Notes: generated by a model not told the origin, from the letters alone. A stretch of DNA of 64,000 nucleotides from Lachnospiraceae bacterium oral taxon 096 (GCA_018141845.1 CP073340.1:1823001-1887000); one strand, 5' to 3'; shown: positions 18,944-28,119, counted from the stretch's first letter. Numbers and translations are program-made.

Positions 18944-20389
18944 TCACTTTTTCTCCTTCCCACTTGCATACTCCTGCATCTCATGCTGACCTCCCTCGTC
19001 AAATCCCTCTGTACTTTCTTTCTGAAAGATAACCTTGACGGTCTCAAAAATAATCTGAAGGTCCAATCGGAAGGAATAGTTTAAAATGTAAATCATGTCC
19101 AGCTTTAACTTGTCAAGTGCAGTGGTATTGTACTTTCCATAAACTTGGGCATAACCAGTAAGCCCACCTTTTACCTTTGTTCTAAATACAAACTCAGGGA
19201 TATCATTCTCATATTTTTCTACATGTTCCACACGCTCTGGTCTTGGTCCTACAATCGACATATCACCCGCAAGAATATTAATTAACTGTGGCAACTCATC
19301 CACTCTCGTTGCACGAATTACCTTTCCCACTTTGGTAATACGGTCATCATTTTCTCCTGCTGGGTGTGGCTTTCCATCTTTTTCTGCATCTTCAATCATA
19401 CTTCTAAACTTCAAAATCCAGAACTTTTTTCCACCAAAAGTTACACGCTCCTGGCGATAAAAAACGGAACCACCATCATTCAATTTAATTGCAATAGCAA
19501 CTAAAATCAAGATTGGAGATAAAATAATCAAAGAAATACCGGACAATGCAATATCAAACAGACGCTTAACCGCACGCTGGGACAGTGACATATCCGTATT
19601 TTCACTTAAATATAATGGAGTATCAAAAAGATTGACCTCTTTAGACGATTTTGCAATAATATCTGATAGCTTTGGTGTAAAATACACACGCTTATTTACC
19701 TTATAGCAAATCTTTAGAATTCTATTCTTATCTTCACTCGGCAAGTCGTTCAACAATACAGCATCATATTTTTGAATTTCTCGAATAATGCTCTCATCAT
19801 CTTCTGCAAAGCTAATACGCTTACATACATTGTACTTGTCATCACGGCGATTGATCTTTACAGAAAGTGTATTCTTCCTCGTTCCCATCACTTCTAGCAT
19901 TTTTAGTGGTGGAAATAACATAATATACATATGCACCATTAAAAAAGTCAATAGACCAATGATAATGGACTCAATCACCCACACAAGAATATAGCGCACT
20001 AAGAGCACAACAAAAAATCGTATCTCGCCAAGAATTGCCAAAGATACAATCAACTCAATAATATTGACAACACATAATGCAACAACTTGCGATGAAATAA
20101 TATTCATCGTTTGATTTACGCCGATTTTATATCCACCTGTCATATTCATTACATAAATAACAACAACCAAATAAATGATGGTAGACATCAAGAGATTCGC
20201 TGTTCCCAAAAGGTGCCCTGTCTGATTGTTGACACTGACAAAGGAATACCACATATTAAAAAATATCCCTGTGCAAATCAAGGTAATCACTAGACTACAA
20301 AACCATTGATATGTCGGTGCCTTTCGATAGATCTTCTCTCTTTTTTCTGCATTCATTACACTTTCTCCCATATACCTCTCCTCACTCAT
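18944..20389 (-). CDS. Undecaprenyl-phosphate sugar-phosphate transferase, WcaJ/CpsE type (481 aa)
   Basis: This polyisoprenyl-phosphate hexose-1-phosphate transferase starts capsule repeat synthesis on undecaprenyl phosphate. The N-terminal half has five hydrophobic helices. The C-terminal bacterial sugar transferase domain shows KRLFDIALSGISLIILSP, VFYRQERVTFGGKKF, KFRSMIEDAEKDGK and DELPQLINILAGDMSIVGPR. Three in-frame ATGs (20389, 20371, 20356) each have a purine-rich tract upstream; the first is listed. It lies 17 bp after galK. The sugar transferred cannot be read from sequence. Confidence 0.92.
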   Translation of the reverse strand: MSEERYMGESVMNAEKREKIYRKAPTYQWFCSLVITLICTGIFFNMWYSFVSVNNQTGHLLGTANLLMSTIIYLVVVIYVMNMTGGYKIGVNQTMNIISSQVVALCVVNIIELIVSLAILGEIRFFVVLLVRYILVWVIESIIIGLLTFLMVHMYIMLFPPLKMLEVMGTRKNTLSVKINRRDDKYNVCKRISFAEDDESIIREIQKYDAVLLNDLPSEDKNRILKICYKVNKRVYFTPKLSDIIAKSSKEVNLFDTPLYLSENTDMSLSQRAVKRLFDIALSGISLIILSPILILVAIAIKLNDGGSVFYRQERVTFGGKKFWILKFRSMIEDAEKDGKPHPAGENDDRITKVGKVIRATRVDELPQLINILAGDMSIVGPRPERVEHVEKYENDIPEFVFRTKVKGGLTGYAQVYGKYNTTALDKLKLDMIYILNYSFRLDLQIIFETVKVIFQKESTEGFDEGGQHEMQEYASGKEKK

Positions 20390-20406
20390 AACCTAACCTC
20401 ACTCTT

Positions 20407-21699
20407 TCAATCTAACATAGATTGCACACAAATTGATCCCATCGGTCGAATGCGCATGCGATGTGCGTTTCCTTCACCCATATAGCGTTCAATATATTGG
20501 ATGTACTCATCTGCAATTGCATCAGGAACCATGGCCATAATAACTCCTGCAAAGCCACCACCATGTACTCGGCAAACACCACAGCCTTTTTGCTCCAAAA
20601 ACCGCTCACTAAGTGCCAATGTCAAACTAATTCCCTGCACATTGACCTCTGCTGTTGTATAACAGTTTTGCAAGTACTTCCACGATGAATTTCCACTTGC
20701 CGCAATATTTTTTAGAAAGCTCTCAAAATCATTTTTCTCTAATGCTGTAATCTCCCTGTCCACCCGCTCATTCTCTTCAAAAAAGTGAAGAGCACGAAGA
20801 ACTGCTCGATCTTTAGCATATGCTCTGAGCTTTGAAAATTGATCAAGAACATCATCTATTGAAATCTCTCTGAGAACTTTCTTTCCAAAATACTCGGCCA
20901 CCTTGTTCATCTCCTGAGGAATTGACGAATAGTCTGCCGAAAGATCGGCGTGGCCACGGCCTGTCTGTACAATAATCAAAGAATGCTCTGCGTTAGAAAA
21001 ATCATAATTTATCTTCTTTACCAGTGGCTTATCTGGATTTTTAAAATCAATGGCAATCAACCCACCCACTGCACAACACATTTGATCTAAAAGCCCACTG
21101 GCCTTGTCCCAATACACATTCTCAGCATACTTTCCAATGTGTGCATAGTCAACAGTATCCAATTTTTCCTCATTAAACAATGTATTGATGATTTGACAAA
21201 GCAAGGTCTCAAATGCTGCCGAAGAACTTACCCCCGCACTAGCAATGACATTGCTTGTCATATAGACATTAAATCCTTCTACCTTGCAACCTCGATTTAA
21301 AAATCCCTGAATCAATCCCTTGACTAAATCCTGTGTTCCAGCTTTTTGCTCACTTGGCTCTAACTCATCCAAATTGATCACAAAATCCTGTTGAAATGTC
21401 TCACTGATAATATGAACTGCCCTTTCCTCTGTCTTTGCAGCAGCGGCCACACAGTCCAAATTAATGCTTCCACCAATCACCTTGCCATGATTGTGATCTG
21501 TGTGATTTCCACTAATTTCTGTTCTTCCCGGAGAGGAAAAAAGAAAAATATCTGCATCACCAAAAGAATGAACATAGCCGTCAACTACTGCTTCATATCG
21601 CTTTGTCTGCATCGGGCTCTGTTCTGATCCATAAAGTTTTCCAAAAAGCTCCTGCACTTTTGGCGTATATAATAACTCTTTTACATCTGTACTGCCCAT
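20407..21699 (-). CDS. galK: Galactokinase (430 aa)
   Basis: A GHMP-family kinase converting galactose to galactose-1-phosphate. PGRTEISGNHTDHNHGKVIG is the galactokinase signature, VIASAGVSSSAAFETL is the GHMP ATP-binding motif, and CRVHGGGFAGVIMAMV is motif 3. At 430 residues it is longer than Escherichia coli GalK by about 45 residues but similar to clostridial forms. It sits 14 bp after yebC and directly before the capsule genes without galT or galE in view, so it may feed sugar-1-phosphate to the capsule. That link is inference. Confidence 0.93.
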   Translation of the reverse strand: MGSTDVKELLYTPKVQELFGKLYGSEQSPMQTKRYEAVVDGYVHSFGDADIFLFSSPGRTEISGNHTDHNHGKVIGGSINLDCVAAAAKTEERAVHIISETFQQDFVINLDELEPSEQKAGTQDLVKGLIQGFLNRGCKVEGFNVYMTSNVIASAGVSSSAAFETLLCQIINTLFNEEKLDTVDYAHIGKYAENVYWDKASGLLDQMCCAVGGLIAIDFKNPDKPLVKKINYDFSNAEHSLIIVQTGRGHADLSADYSSIPQEMNKVAEYFGKKVLREISIDDVLDQFSKLRAYAKDRAVLRALHFFEENERVDREITALEKNDFESFLKNIAASGNSSWKYLQNCYTTAEVNVQGISLTLALSERFLEQKGCGVCRVHGGGFAGVIMAMVPDAIADEYIQYIERYMGEGNAHRMRIRPMGSICVQSMLD

Positions 21700-21713
21700 C
21701 TTACTCCCCCTTT

Positions 21714-22442
21714 TTACTCATCCCAACTGTGATATACATTTTGTACATCATCATCGGCATCCAAAAGATCCAAAATGCGATTCATCTTTTTGATATCCTC
21801 TTCCGAAGATAAATCCACATAATTTTGTGGAATCATTGTGATTTCTGCATCGGCCATTGGAATATTCTTTTTCTCCAACTTCTCTCGAACCTCAGAGAAA
21901 TCTTCTGGACTTGTAAAAATCTCATAGCTGTCTTCTTCTTCTGAAAAGTCCTCTGCACCAGCATCAAGTGCAAGCATCATCAATTCATCGGCATCTATGT
22001 CACATTCTTCCTTGTCAACCACAATGAGACCTCTCTTGTCAAACATATATGATACACAGCCCTGTGCACCAATATTTCCGCCACCCTTTGTAAATGCTGC
22101 ACGCACATTGGCAGCTGTTCTATTCTTATTATCGGTCAATGTCTCCACAATAATGGCCACACCACTTGGTCCATACCCCTCATAGACATTCTGCTCATAA
22201 TTTACAGCACTCAAATCTCCTGCTGCCTTTTTGATTCCTCTCTCAATTGTGTCATTTGGCACATTATTTGCCTTTGCCTTGGCAATCACATCACGCAATT
22301 TTGAGTTATTATTTGGATCAGATCCTCCTTCTTTTACTGCAACAGCAATCTCTCGACCAATAACAGTAAAAATCTTTCCCTTTGCAGCATCATTTTTCTC
22401 TTTTTTGTGCTTAATGTTTGCAAATTTTGAATGTCCTGACAT
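21714..22442 (-). CDS. yebC: YebC/TACO1 family protein (242 aa)
   Basis: A conserved family of 240-250 residues, long annotated as transcriptional regulators and now linked in several bacteria to translation of proline-rich stretches. It shows the universal start [20 protein letters not shown], then [20 protein letters not shown] and [21 protein letters not shown] precedes the ATG and a good promoter lies at 22479-22507. It is the first gene of the long minus-strand run leading into the capsule locus. Confidence 0.95.
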   Translation of the reverse strand: MSGHSKFANIKHKKEKNDAAKGKIFTVIGREIAVAVKEGGSDPNNNSKLRDVIAKAKANNVPNDTIERGIKKAAGDLSAVNYEQNVYEGYGPSGVAIIVETLTDNKNRTAANVRAAFTKGGGNIGAQGCVSYMFDKRGLIVVDKEECDIDADELMMLALDAGAEDFSEEEDSYEIFTSPEDFSEVREKLEKKNIPMADAEITMIPQNYVDLSSEEDIKKMNRILDLLDADDDVQNVYHSWDE

Positions 22443-22478
22443 CTCTTCCCACTCCTTGCTCTACTAAATATCGTTTTT

Positions 22479-22507
22479 ATTTTACTATATCAAAGTTTTT
22501 CCGTCAA
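22479..22507 (-). promoter_or_regulatory. Sigma-A-type promoter before yebC
   Basis: On the minus strand TTGACG (22502-22507) and TAAAAT (22479-22484) are 17 bp apart, about 37 bp before the yebC start. No terminator hairpin was seen between yebC and vanZ, so this promoter could drive galK and the capsule genes as well. Confidence 0.7.
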
Positions 22508-22522
22508 TTAAAGCACTCTTTT

Positions 22523-23821
22523 TTAAGAATTCTTAACATCTTCTGTAGAATCCTCTTCTTTGTCCTTGTGTAAAGTGACTTTTATAGAACGAATAATCTT
22601 ATTTTCCACCTTGATTGCAGTAAATTCATAGCCATACATTACTAACGAAAACTTTTCCCCATCCTCTGGAATATGCCCAATCTTTGCAATAATCAATCCA
22701 TTGAGTGTATCAAAGTTATCATAATCTTCCTCTGTAAACTCAATATGCAAGGTTTCTTGAACATCCTCTAAATGAGTCATTCCCTTCATAATATAGCTTC
22801 CATCACCAATTTCTGTAATCATCTCTTCATCAATATCATATTCATCCATAATATTTCCGACAATTTCTTCCAAGATATCCTCCATTGTTACAATGCCTGC
22901 TGTCTGTCCATACTCATCGACAACAATTTCCATATGGATTTTATCTGATTGCATTTCTTTAAAAAGCGCATCTAACTTCTTTACTTCAGGAATAAAATTT
23001 GCCTCGCGCAAAAGACCATCAATCTCCTTGATTTTTTTCTCCTGATAGATGCCCTTATTTGAAAATATCAATGCGTCCTTCATATTCAAGATACCAATGA
23101 TGCCATCAATATCACCCTCATAGACTGGAAACCTGGAATTGTTTCCTTCCTTCAATATAAAGTCCACAGCCTCTTCTAAAGTCCAGTCGCCATCAATGCA
23201 AACCAAACTATTTCTGTGTGTCATAATATCTTCTGCGTGCTTATCATTGAGCTCAAAGATATTGGTAATCATCTCGGCCTCACTGTGCTCAAGAATGCCC
23301 TGTTCATGGCCTTCATTGACCATACTCATAATATCTTCTTCTGTCACATTTTCCTCTTTTTTATTTGGATCAATGCCAAAAATGCGAAGGATTACAAAAG
23401 AAATCACACGAATAATCAATGTAAATGGAGTGAAAACTCCCATAACAATGCGCACAAGTCCAATATACTTTTTTGCAGTCTTTTGAGGATTTTTAATCGC
23501 CAATCGCTTTGGAACTACCATTCCTATACTCACCATCGCCATGGCCGAAATGATGGCAACCAACACAGCCATCCAAATCTTTGAAAAATTTCGAATAATC
23601 ACACAGCCTATTGCAATAGCAAAGGCCATTTCTAATGTTTGTATGGTATTGACAAATTTCTCTGGACGATTATAAATGCGAAGCACTCGCCCTGCCTTGA
23701 CATCACCACCCTCCATCTCTTTTTCAAACTCTGTCACATTGATACTTTGTATTGCTGATCCAAATGCAAATAGCACTGCGTCCATAAACACAAAAATCAA
23801 CAATATAAAAATTAACATCAC
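22523..23821 (-). CDS. DUF21/CBS/CorC-type membrane protein (432 aa)
   Basis: A CNNM/CorC-like protein with an N-terminal DUF21 membrane domain (about four helices, residues 1-190), a CBS pair (DIMTHRNSLVCIDGDWTLEEA; MKDALIFSNKGIYQEKK) and a C-terminal CorC_HlyC domain (DEYGQTAGIVTMEDILEEIV). Such proteins are annotated as hemolysins but are mostly linked to magnesium or cobalt efflux. Start could be GTG 23821 or ATG 23818; AAGGAG lies about nine bases before the GTG. It is separated from yebC by 80 bp containing the yebC promoter. Confidence 0.9.
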   Translation of the reverse strand: MMLIFILLIFVFMDAVLFAFGSAIQSINVTEFEKEMEGGDVKAGRVLRIYNRPEKFVNTIQTLEMAFAIAIGCVIIRNFSKIWMAVLVAIISAMAMVSIGMVVPKRLAIKNPQKTAKKYIGLVRIVMGVFTPFTLIIRVISFVILRIFGIDPNKKEENVTEEDIMSMVNEGHEQGILEHSEAEMITNIFELNDKHAEDIMTHRNSLVCIDGDWTLEEAVDFILKEGNNSRFPVYEGDIDGIIGILNMKDALIFSNKGIYQEKKIKEIDGLLREANFIPEVKKLDALFKEMQSDKIHMEIVVDEYGQTAGIVTMEDILEEIVGNIMDEYDIDEEMITEIGDGSYIMKGMTHLEDVQETLHIEFTEEDYDNFDTLNGLIIAKIGHIPEDGEKFSLVMYGYEFTAIKVENKIIRSIKVTLHKDKEEDSTEDVKNS

Positions 23822-23824
23822 TTT

Positions 23825-24667
23825 CTAATTCTCCTTTTTCATCACACAAGAAATACTCTCAATAATATCCCTTGCAATGGTGCTATGCTCTCCATATTTT
23901 TTTGCTGCCACTTCTCCACTCTTTCCATGAATATAGGTTCCTAGAGAGGCTGCCGAAAATATATTATAGCCCAAGCAAAATAAACCTGCAATCACTCCTG
24001 ACAAAACATCACCACTTCCTGCCTTAGCCAGCGCAGGCGAACCCGAAGTATTTTTATACTCCTCTCCACTCGGACTGACAACCAGTGTTTCTTCTGATTT
24101 TAAGAGGACATGAACTTGATGATGGAGTGCATACTTTCTTGCCACAGCTAATTTATCCTTCTTAATCTCATCAATGCTCATTCCCACAAGTCTTGACATC
24201 TCCCCTAAATGTGGTGTAATTACCATATTTTTGCCAAACAACACCGACATCTTTTTCTTTGCCACAATATTTAGGGCATCCGCATCGACAACCATAGGGA
24301 GTAGAGAGGAAGCAAGCACCTGCTCTGTGATCTTTTTTGCCATCTCCCCCTCACCCATTCCTGGTCCAATCACAATGGCTGTTGCCCAAGAAAGCACTTC
24401 CTTTAATGTTTTCACATAATTGTCTGGTTCATATGTAGTAATAATCGCTTCTGGCAACATGGTCTGCAAAATAATTCGATTTTCTTCAACTGTAAAAATC
24501 CGCACAAGACCTGCACCCACTTTATATGCAGAAAGTGCACTAAAATATGCTGCTCCACTCATACCTCTGCTTCCAGCGATCACCAGTACATGACCATAAG
24601 TTCCTTTATTTGCATCTTTTTTTCTCTGTGGAATTTTCTCTAGAACTTCATCTGTATAAACCAACAT
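23825..24667 (-). CDS. nnrD: ADP-dependent NAD(P)H-hydrate dehydratase (280 aa)
   Basis: NnrD repairs hydrated NADH and NADPH using ADP. The ribokinase-like fold is visible: GTYGHVLVIAGSRGMSGAAY, VGAGLVRIFT, IVIGPGMGEGEM, VDADALNI, ITPHLGEMSRL and SGSPALAKAGSGDVLSGVIA near the end, with the catalytic Asp of GSGD. The epimerase domain that is often fused (NnrE) is absent, so this is the stand-alone dehydratase. It follows acpS by one base, an arrangement common in Clostridia. Confidence 0.93.
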   Translation of the reverse strand: MLVYTDEVLEKIPQRKKDANKGTYGHVLVIAGSRGMSGAAYFSALSAYKVGAGLVRIFTVEENRIILQTMLPEAIITTYEPDNYVKTLKEVLSWATAIVIGPGMGEGEMAKKITEQVLASSLLPMVVDADALNIVAKKKMSVLFGKNMVITPHLGEMSRLVGMSIDEIKKDKLAVARKYALHHQVHVLLKSEETLVVSPSGEEYKNTSGSPALAKAGSGDVLSGVIAGLFCLGYNIFSAASLGTYIHGKSGEVAAKKYGEHSTIARDIIESISCVMKKEN

Positions 24668-24668
24668 T

Positions 24669-25031
24669 TCATTCTCCCTCTACCAGTGCAAATGCCATTG
24701 CATATTCATTGGTATTACTAATAGAAACCAAAATCCGCTCTGCTCCTATTTGTTTGGCACGCCTCAATGCCCCATGATATAAATTGACATAGGGCTTTCC
24801 AAGTTCATCCCTAAGCACCTCAATATCTCTTGGCATAAACCCCAAAAAACCTGTGCCAAGACTTTTACTCACTGCCTCTTTTACAGCAAAATTACCGGCT
24901 AGAAAAGAACTTCTTTTCTTCGCTAGCCGGCACTCCTTTTCTGTATAAATTTTTTTCAGAAAATGTTCCTTTGCACAGGCCTTTTCAATTCGTGAAATTT
25001 GAATTAAATCTGTCCCTATCCCAATGATCAT
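24669..25031 (-). CDS. acpS: Holo-[acyl-carrier-protein] synthase AcpS (120 aa)
   Basis: AcpS transfers phosphopantetheine from CoA to acyl carrier protein. It starts IIGIGTDLIQISRIEKA with the metal-binding Asp, and has FLAGNFAVKEAVSKSLGTGF, the second catalytic motif. Length is normal. ATGA overlap with rex puts it second in the rex operon. Confidence 0.95.
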   Translation of the reverse strand: MIIGIGTDLIQISRIEKACAKEHFLKKIYTEKECRLAKKRSSFLAGNFAVKEAVSKSLGTGFLGFMPRDIEVLRDELGKPYVNLYHGALRRAKQIGAERILVSISNTNEYAMAFALVEGE

Positions 25032-25672
25032 TTCTTTGTTTTATCCATCTCCCGATTGACACGATAGGACAGACGCATTAAGGATTCAGAAAGATGTACA
25101 TTCTCCACAACGACATTGTCGGGAACTTGAAGATCAATATGAGCATAATTCCAAATGCCCACAATCCCTGCTGCAACCAATCGCTTTGCCACTTCTTCGG
25201 CCTGCAATTTTGGAATAGCCAGGGCTGCAATATGGATATCATTTTTTTTGATAAAATCTTCGAGTTCGCCCATACTATAGACTCTCACTCCACGAACTTC
25301 TTTTCCAATAATCTCTGGATCAATATCAAATATTGCCTTAATATAAAATCCTCTGCGCTCAAAATTAGCATAATTGGCAATGGCCTGTCCAAGGTGTCCT
25401 CCACCAATAACAATTAAATTGTTCTCTCGATCGATGCCCAAAATCTTGCCAATCTCATTGTGCAAATACTTGACATTGTACCCATATCCCTGCTGTCCAA
25501 AACCGCCAAAATTATTTAAATCTTGTCGAATCTGTGAAGCAGTCACCTTCATTCGGATACTCAACTCCTTTGAAGATATTCTCTCCACTTTTTCTTGAAT
25601 TAATTCCCCCAAATAGCGATAATATCTCGGTAATCTCGAAATTACTGCTTTTGAGATTCGCTTTTCCTCCAT
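25028..25672 (-). CDS. rex: Redox-sensing transcriptional repressor Rex (214 aa)
   Basis: Rex represses fermentation and respiration genes until NADH is high. The N-terminal winged helix (ISRLPRYYRYLGELIQEKVE; KVTASQIRQDLNNFGGFG) is followed by a Rossmann NAD(H)-binding domain with VIGGGHLGQAIANYANFE. The ATG at 25672 follows AAGGAG at six bases. A strong promoter lies at 25711-25739. It is the first gene of rex-acpS-nnrD-CBS. No clear Rex operator was found near its own promoter. Confidence 0.95.
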   Translation of the reverse strand: MEEKRISKAVISRLPRYYRYLGELIQEKVERISSKELSIRMKVTASQIRQDLNNFGGFGQQGYGYNVKYLHNEIGKILGIDRENNLIVIGGGHLGQAIANYANFERRGFYIKAIFDIDPEIIGKEVRGVRVYSMGELEDFIKKNDIHIAALAIPKLQAEEVAKRLVAAGIVGIWNYAHIDLQVPDNVVVENVHLSESLMRLSYRVNREMDKTKK

Positions 25673-25710
25673 ACTAATCTCCTTGTTAATAATTCTACAT
25701 TTATACCCTA

Positions 25711-25739
25711 AGTATAGTGAATGATAAGAACATTGTCAA
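25711..25739 (-). promoter_or_regulatory. Sigma-A promoter of the rex operon
   Basis: A consensus TTGACA (25734-25739) and TATACT (25711-25716) are 17 bp apart on the minus strand, about 38 bp before the rex ATG. Confidence 0.85.
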
Positions 25740-25771
25740 TGTATTTTTGCACATACCTAAAAGACAAAACT

Positions 25772-25800
25772 TTGCCCGATAGCAACAAGGGCTATCGGGC
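25772..25800 (-). terminator. Intrinsic terminator after cpsD
   Basis: A perfect 11-bp stem (TGCCCGATAGC with GCTATCGGGCA, seven-base loop) follows the cpsD stop by five bases. Minus-strand RNA then runs AAGTTTTGTCTTTT, a U-rich tail. It separates the cpsBCD unit from rex. Confidence 0.85.
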
Positions 25801-25805
25801 AACAA

Positions 25806-26498
25806 TTACTTCTTTTTTGTTTTTGCTAATGCTCGAGAATAATGATAATTATTCTTATGCACTTCCACCTTATTTAAAACCGTGCCAAGGATCTTGCAAT
25901 TGACCTTTAACAACTGCTCCTTTACTTTTTGTACCAACTTATAACTAACTTCTCCACTTTTAATGACAATGACTGCACCATCTGTGCATCGCCCAACAAC
26001 TGCCGCATCGACAATGTTAGAAAGTGGTGGCGTATCAATAATAATGTAGTCATACTCTCGTCTTGCCCGCTCCACAAGGATGGAAAATTCTGCCTCAGCC
26101 AAAAGTTCTGCTGGATTTGGTGCATAAGGACCTGCAAAGATAATATCTAAATTAGGAATATTGCTCTCATAGACGATGTCATCGAGTCCCTTTTGACCAC
26201 TGAGATATTGACTCAAACCATCGACCTTTGAAGAGACAGCATGCTTTGCTATAAATACCGTTCGACGAATGTCAGCATCCAAATATAAGACTCTCTTTCC
26301 AATTTGTGTCAACGAATGTGCCAAATTAAAACTTGTATCGGATTTTCCCTCGCCAGGCACGGCACTAGTCAACATAATCACTCTCAAATCATTGCCTGAA
26401 AACTGCAAATTTGTTCGCAATACCTTCAATGATTCCTCATATAAGTAGCCATAATTCCCTACATTTAATTCTACTTTTTTCTTTCTCTCTACCAGCAT
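25806..26498 (-). CDS. cpsD: CpsD/CapB-type tyrosine autokinase (230 aa)
   Basis: A bacterial tyrosine kinase that works with a CpsC membrane activator to control capsule export and length. Walker A SAVPGEGKSDTSFNLAHSL (near residue 45-65), Walker A' LYLDADIRR and Walker B YIIIDTPPLSN are present. The usual C-terminal tyrosine cluster is poor: the tail NNYHYSRALAKTKKK has only two tyrosines. It is the last gene of cpsBCD; its start overlaps the cpsC stop by one base. Confidence 0.92.
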   Translation of the reverse strand: MLVERKKKVELNVGNYGYLYEESLKVLRTNLQFSGNDLRVIMLTSAVPGEGKSDTSFNLAHSLTQIGKRVLYLDADIRRTVFIAKHAVSSKVDGLSQYLSGQKGLDDIVYESNIPNLDIIFAGPYAPNPAELLAEAEFSILVERARREYDYIIIDTPPLSNIVDAAVVGRCTDGAVIVIKSGEVSYKLVQKVKEQLLKVNCKILGTVLNKVEVHKNNYHYSRALAKTKKK

Positions 26499-27232
26499 TA
26501 TTTTCTCCTCCTCTCATACCTACTCTTTTTGGTGTGATCAGGAAGACTTGCCAATACAGTAATTCCAAGGTACTTCTCCACATCTTCCTCTGTCTTAATG
26601 GTATCATTTAATAACTCAAAGACAATCAATATGACTGAAACAGCAACAATGCCGAGAAAAGCACCAATCATTGCATTTTTCTTAACACTTGGGCTAGATG
26701 GTGCCTTTGGAATCACACCTTTTTCCAAGATCTTCGCTGGTCTCATCTCCATCAATGATCCAATATAGGAAGAAGAAGACTCTGCCACCTGATTGACAAT
26801 TCTTGTTGCCTTTTCTGGATCTGGATCAGTAATCGTCAAGGACAAAATTCTTGTATCTGTCGGATTCTCCACCTTGAGCTTTCCCTTTAATTCATCATAG
26901 CTCATATCAAGGCTCATCTTTCCAATGACTTCCTCAAGTACAGCCCTACTTCTAGCAATTACCTTGTAATCCTTTGTGAGCTTACTTCCAATTTCCAAAT
27001 CCGCAAGCGATGTCAATGAATTCTCCTTAGAGAGAATATAAATCATTGCTGTCGATTGATACTCTGGTGTGACCATGTAGCGGCTATAACCAAAACCAAT
27101 GCCCCCCATTACAATGGCGGCCAAGATAATCATCCAGAGACGCTTTTTCAATACTAGAAACAGTGCCACAAGATCGATTTCTAGCTCTTTTGCTGATACA
27201 TCCTGCTCCATGTTGTTGGCTGAATTTCCCAT
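26498..27232 (-). CDS. cpsC: CpsC/Wzz-type chain-length determinant and kinase activator (244 aa)
   Basis: A membrane protein with two helices (near residues 30-50, LWMIILAAIVMGGIGFGYS, and near 185-205, MIGAFLGIVAVSVILIVFEL) around an outside Wzz domain (YQSTAMIYILSKENS, LTITDPDPEKATRIVNQVAE). The short cytoplasmic tail would activate CpsD. An ATG at 27250 is also possible; 27232 is preferred because AAAGGG lies nine bases upstream. It lies 29 bp after cpsB. Confidence 0.9.
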   Translation of the reverse strand: MGNSANNMEQDVSAKELEIDLVALFLVLKKRLWMIILAAIVMGGIGFGYSRYMVTPEYQSTAMIYILSKENSLTSLADLEIGSKLTKDYKVIARSRAVLEEVIGKMSLDMSYDELKGKLKVENPTDTRILSLTITDPDPEKATRIVNQVAESSSSYIGSLMEMRPAKILEKGVIPKAPSSPSVKKNAMIGAFLGIVAVSVILIVFELLNDTIKTEEDVEKYLGITVLASLPDHTKKSRYERRRK

Positions 27233-27261
27233 GTGTTTTTTCCCTTTCATTTCACTCTGTT

Positions 27262-27966
27262 TTATGCTCGAATCGGCCGATTGTGAAGAATTGCCAGTGC
27301 ATTATGATAAGTCAATGCTTCAATATGCTCACTTGATAGATTTTTCTTTAGCCAGGTCAATGCTACTTTTGTATCTGGTGGCCGCCAACCTGGTCTGTGC
27401 ATATCGGTAGACAAAAAATCCACCTTTCCTTCTAGTACAATCTTTCTGCACCATCGAGTATTTTGATCAAAAATATTTCCGCTAAGAGAGAGATAATTCA
27501 TCTGAAATAATGTGCCCTGATGCTTAAGCTCATCCAAGCGTTCCTTTTTTTTTCTCAGACAAGCATACCTTTCGACATGGGCTAAAATGGGAATATAAGA
27601 CGAGACCATCAAGTTTCGAATGTTGTGGAGCATATTCTTGTAAGAAATCACAGGCTGAAACTCCACCAATACATATCGGCTGCCTGCAAGCGTTGATATT
27701 TCTTGATTTTCCAACCTATTTAGTACATCTACAGAATACAATATCTCCTCACCAAAAAACAATTCCATCTCTGGCAAATCTTTTGCAAGTACCTTTTGCA
27801 ACACTCTTAATCTCTTTTTCATTATCTCCACGCCTATTGTCGAGTAAGAATGTGGCGTAGCGATGATTTTTTTCACTCCTTGCTGATATGCCATTTTTAT
27901 TAAATGAATACTTTCCTCAATACTCTGTGCCCCATCATCCACACCATAGATGATATGTGCGTGCAT
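27262..27966 (-). CDS. cpsB: CpsB/CapC-type PHP phosphotyrosine phosphatase (234 aa)
   Basis: A manganese-dependent PHP-domain phosphatase that dephosphorylates CpsD. The PHP motifs are present: MHAHIIYGVDDGAQSIEES, KIIATPHS, and DFLSTDMHRPGWRPPD. Family members usually begin a few residues before this point (M-x-D-I-H-S-H). Here the only canonical in-frame start is the ATG that falls on the second residue of that motif, and the codons just upstream read I-N-L-I-D before it. Translation may therefore start at a non-standard codon (ATC or CTG) after the GAGGGCGG sequence. First gene of the cpsBCD unit. Confidence 0.88.
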   Translation of the reverse strand: MHAHIIYGVDDGAQSIEESIHLIKMAYQQGVKKIIATPHSYSTIGVEIMKKRLRVLQKVLAKDLPEMELFFGEEILYSVDVLNRLENQEISTLAGSRYVLVEFQPVISYKNMLHNIRNLMVSSYIPILAHVERYACLRKKKERLDELKHQGTLFQMNYLSLSGNIFDQNTRWCRKIVLEGKVDFLSTDMHRPGWRPPDTKVALTWLKKNLSSEHIEALTYHNALAILHNRPIRA

Positions 27967-28029
27967 ATCTATCAGATTGATTTTTCCGCCCTCTTTTGCT
28001 TCTTATTTTTCATCCCTTATAACTTAGCT

Positions 28030-28059
28030 ATTATAACATATTTTTAGATATAATGTCTA
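28030..28059 (-). promoter_or_regulatory. Promoter of cpsBCD
   Basis: TATAAT (28030-28035) lies 18 bp from TAGACA (28054-28059) on the minus strand, about 64 bp before the cpsB ATG. It is divergent from the ABC-F promoter. Confidence 0.65.
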
Positions 28060-28090
28060 CATTTCAAAAAGGTAAGGTTTTTTTAAGCTC

Positions 28091-28119
28091 TTGTCTTGTG
28101 TCATACAATAAGTTATACT
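28091..28119 (+). promoter_or_regulatory. Promoter of the ABC-F gene
   Basis: TTGTCT (28091-28096) and TATACT (28114-28119) are 17 bp apart, 36 bp before the ATG at 28156. Confidence 0.7.

Noticed and set aside
25673..25770. Rex operator upstream of rex
   Set aside because: No TTGTGAAATTTTTCACAA-like site could be aligned near the promoter.
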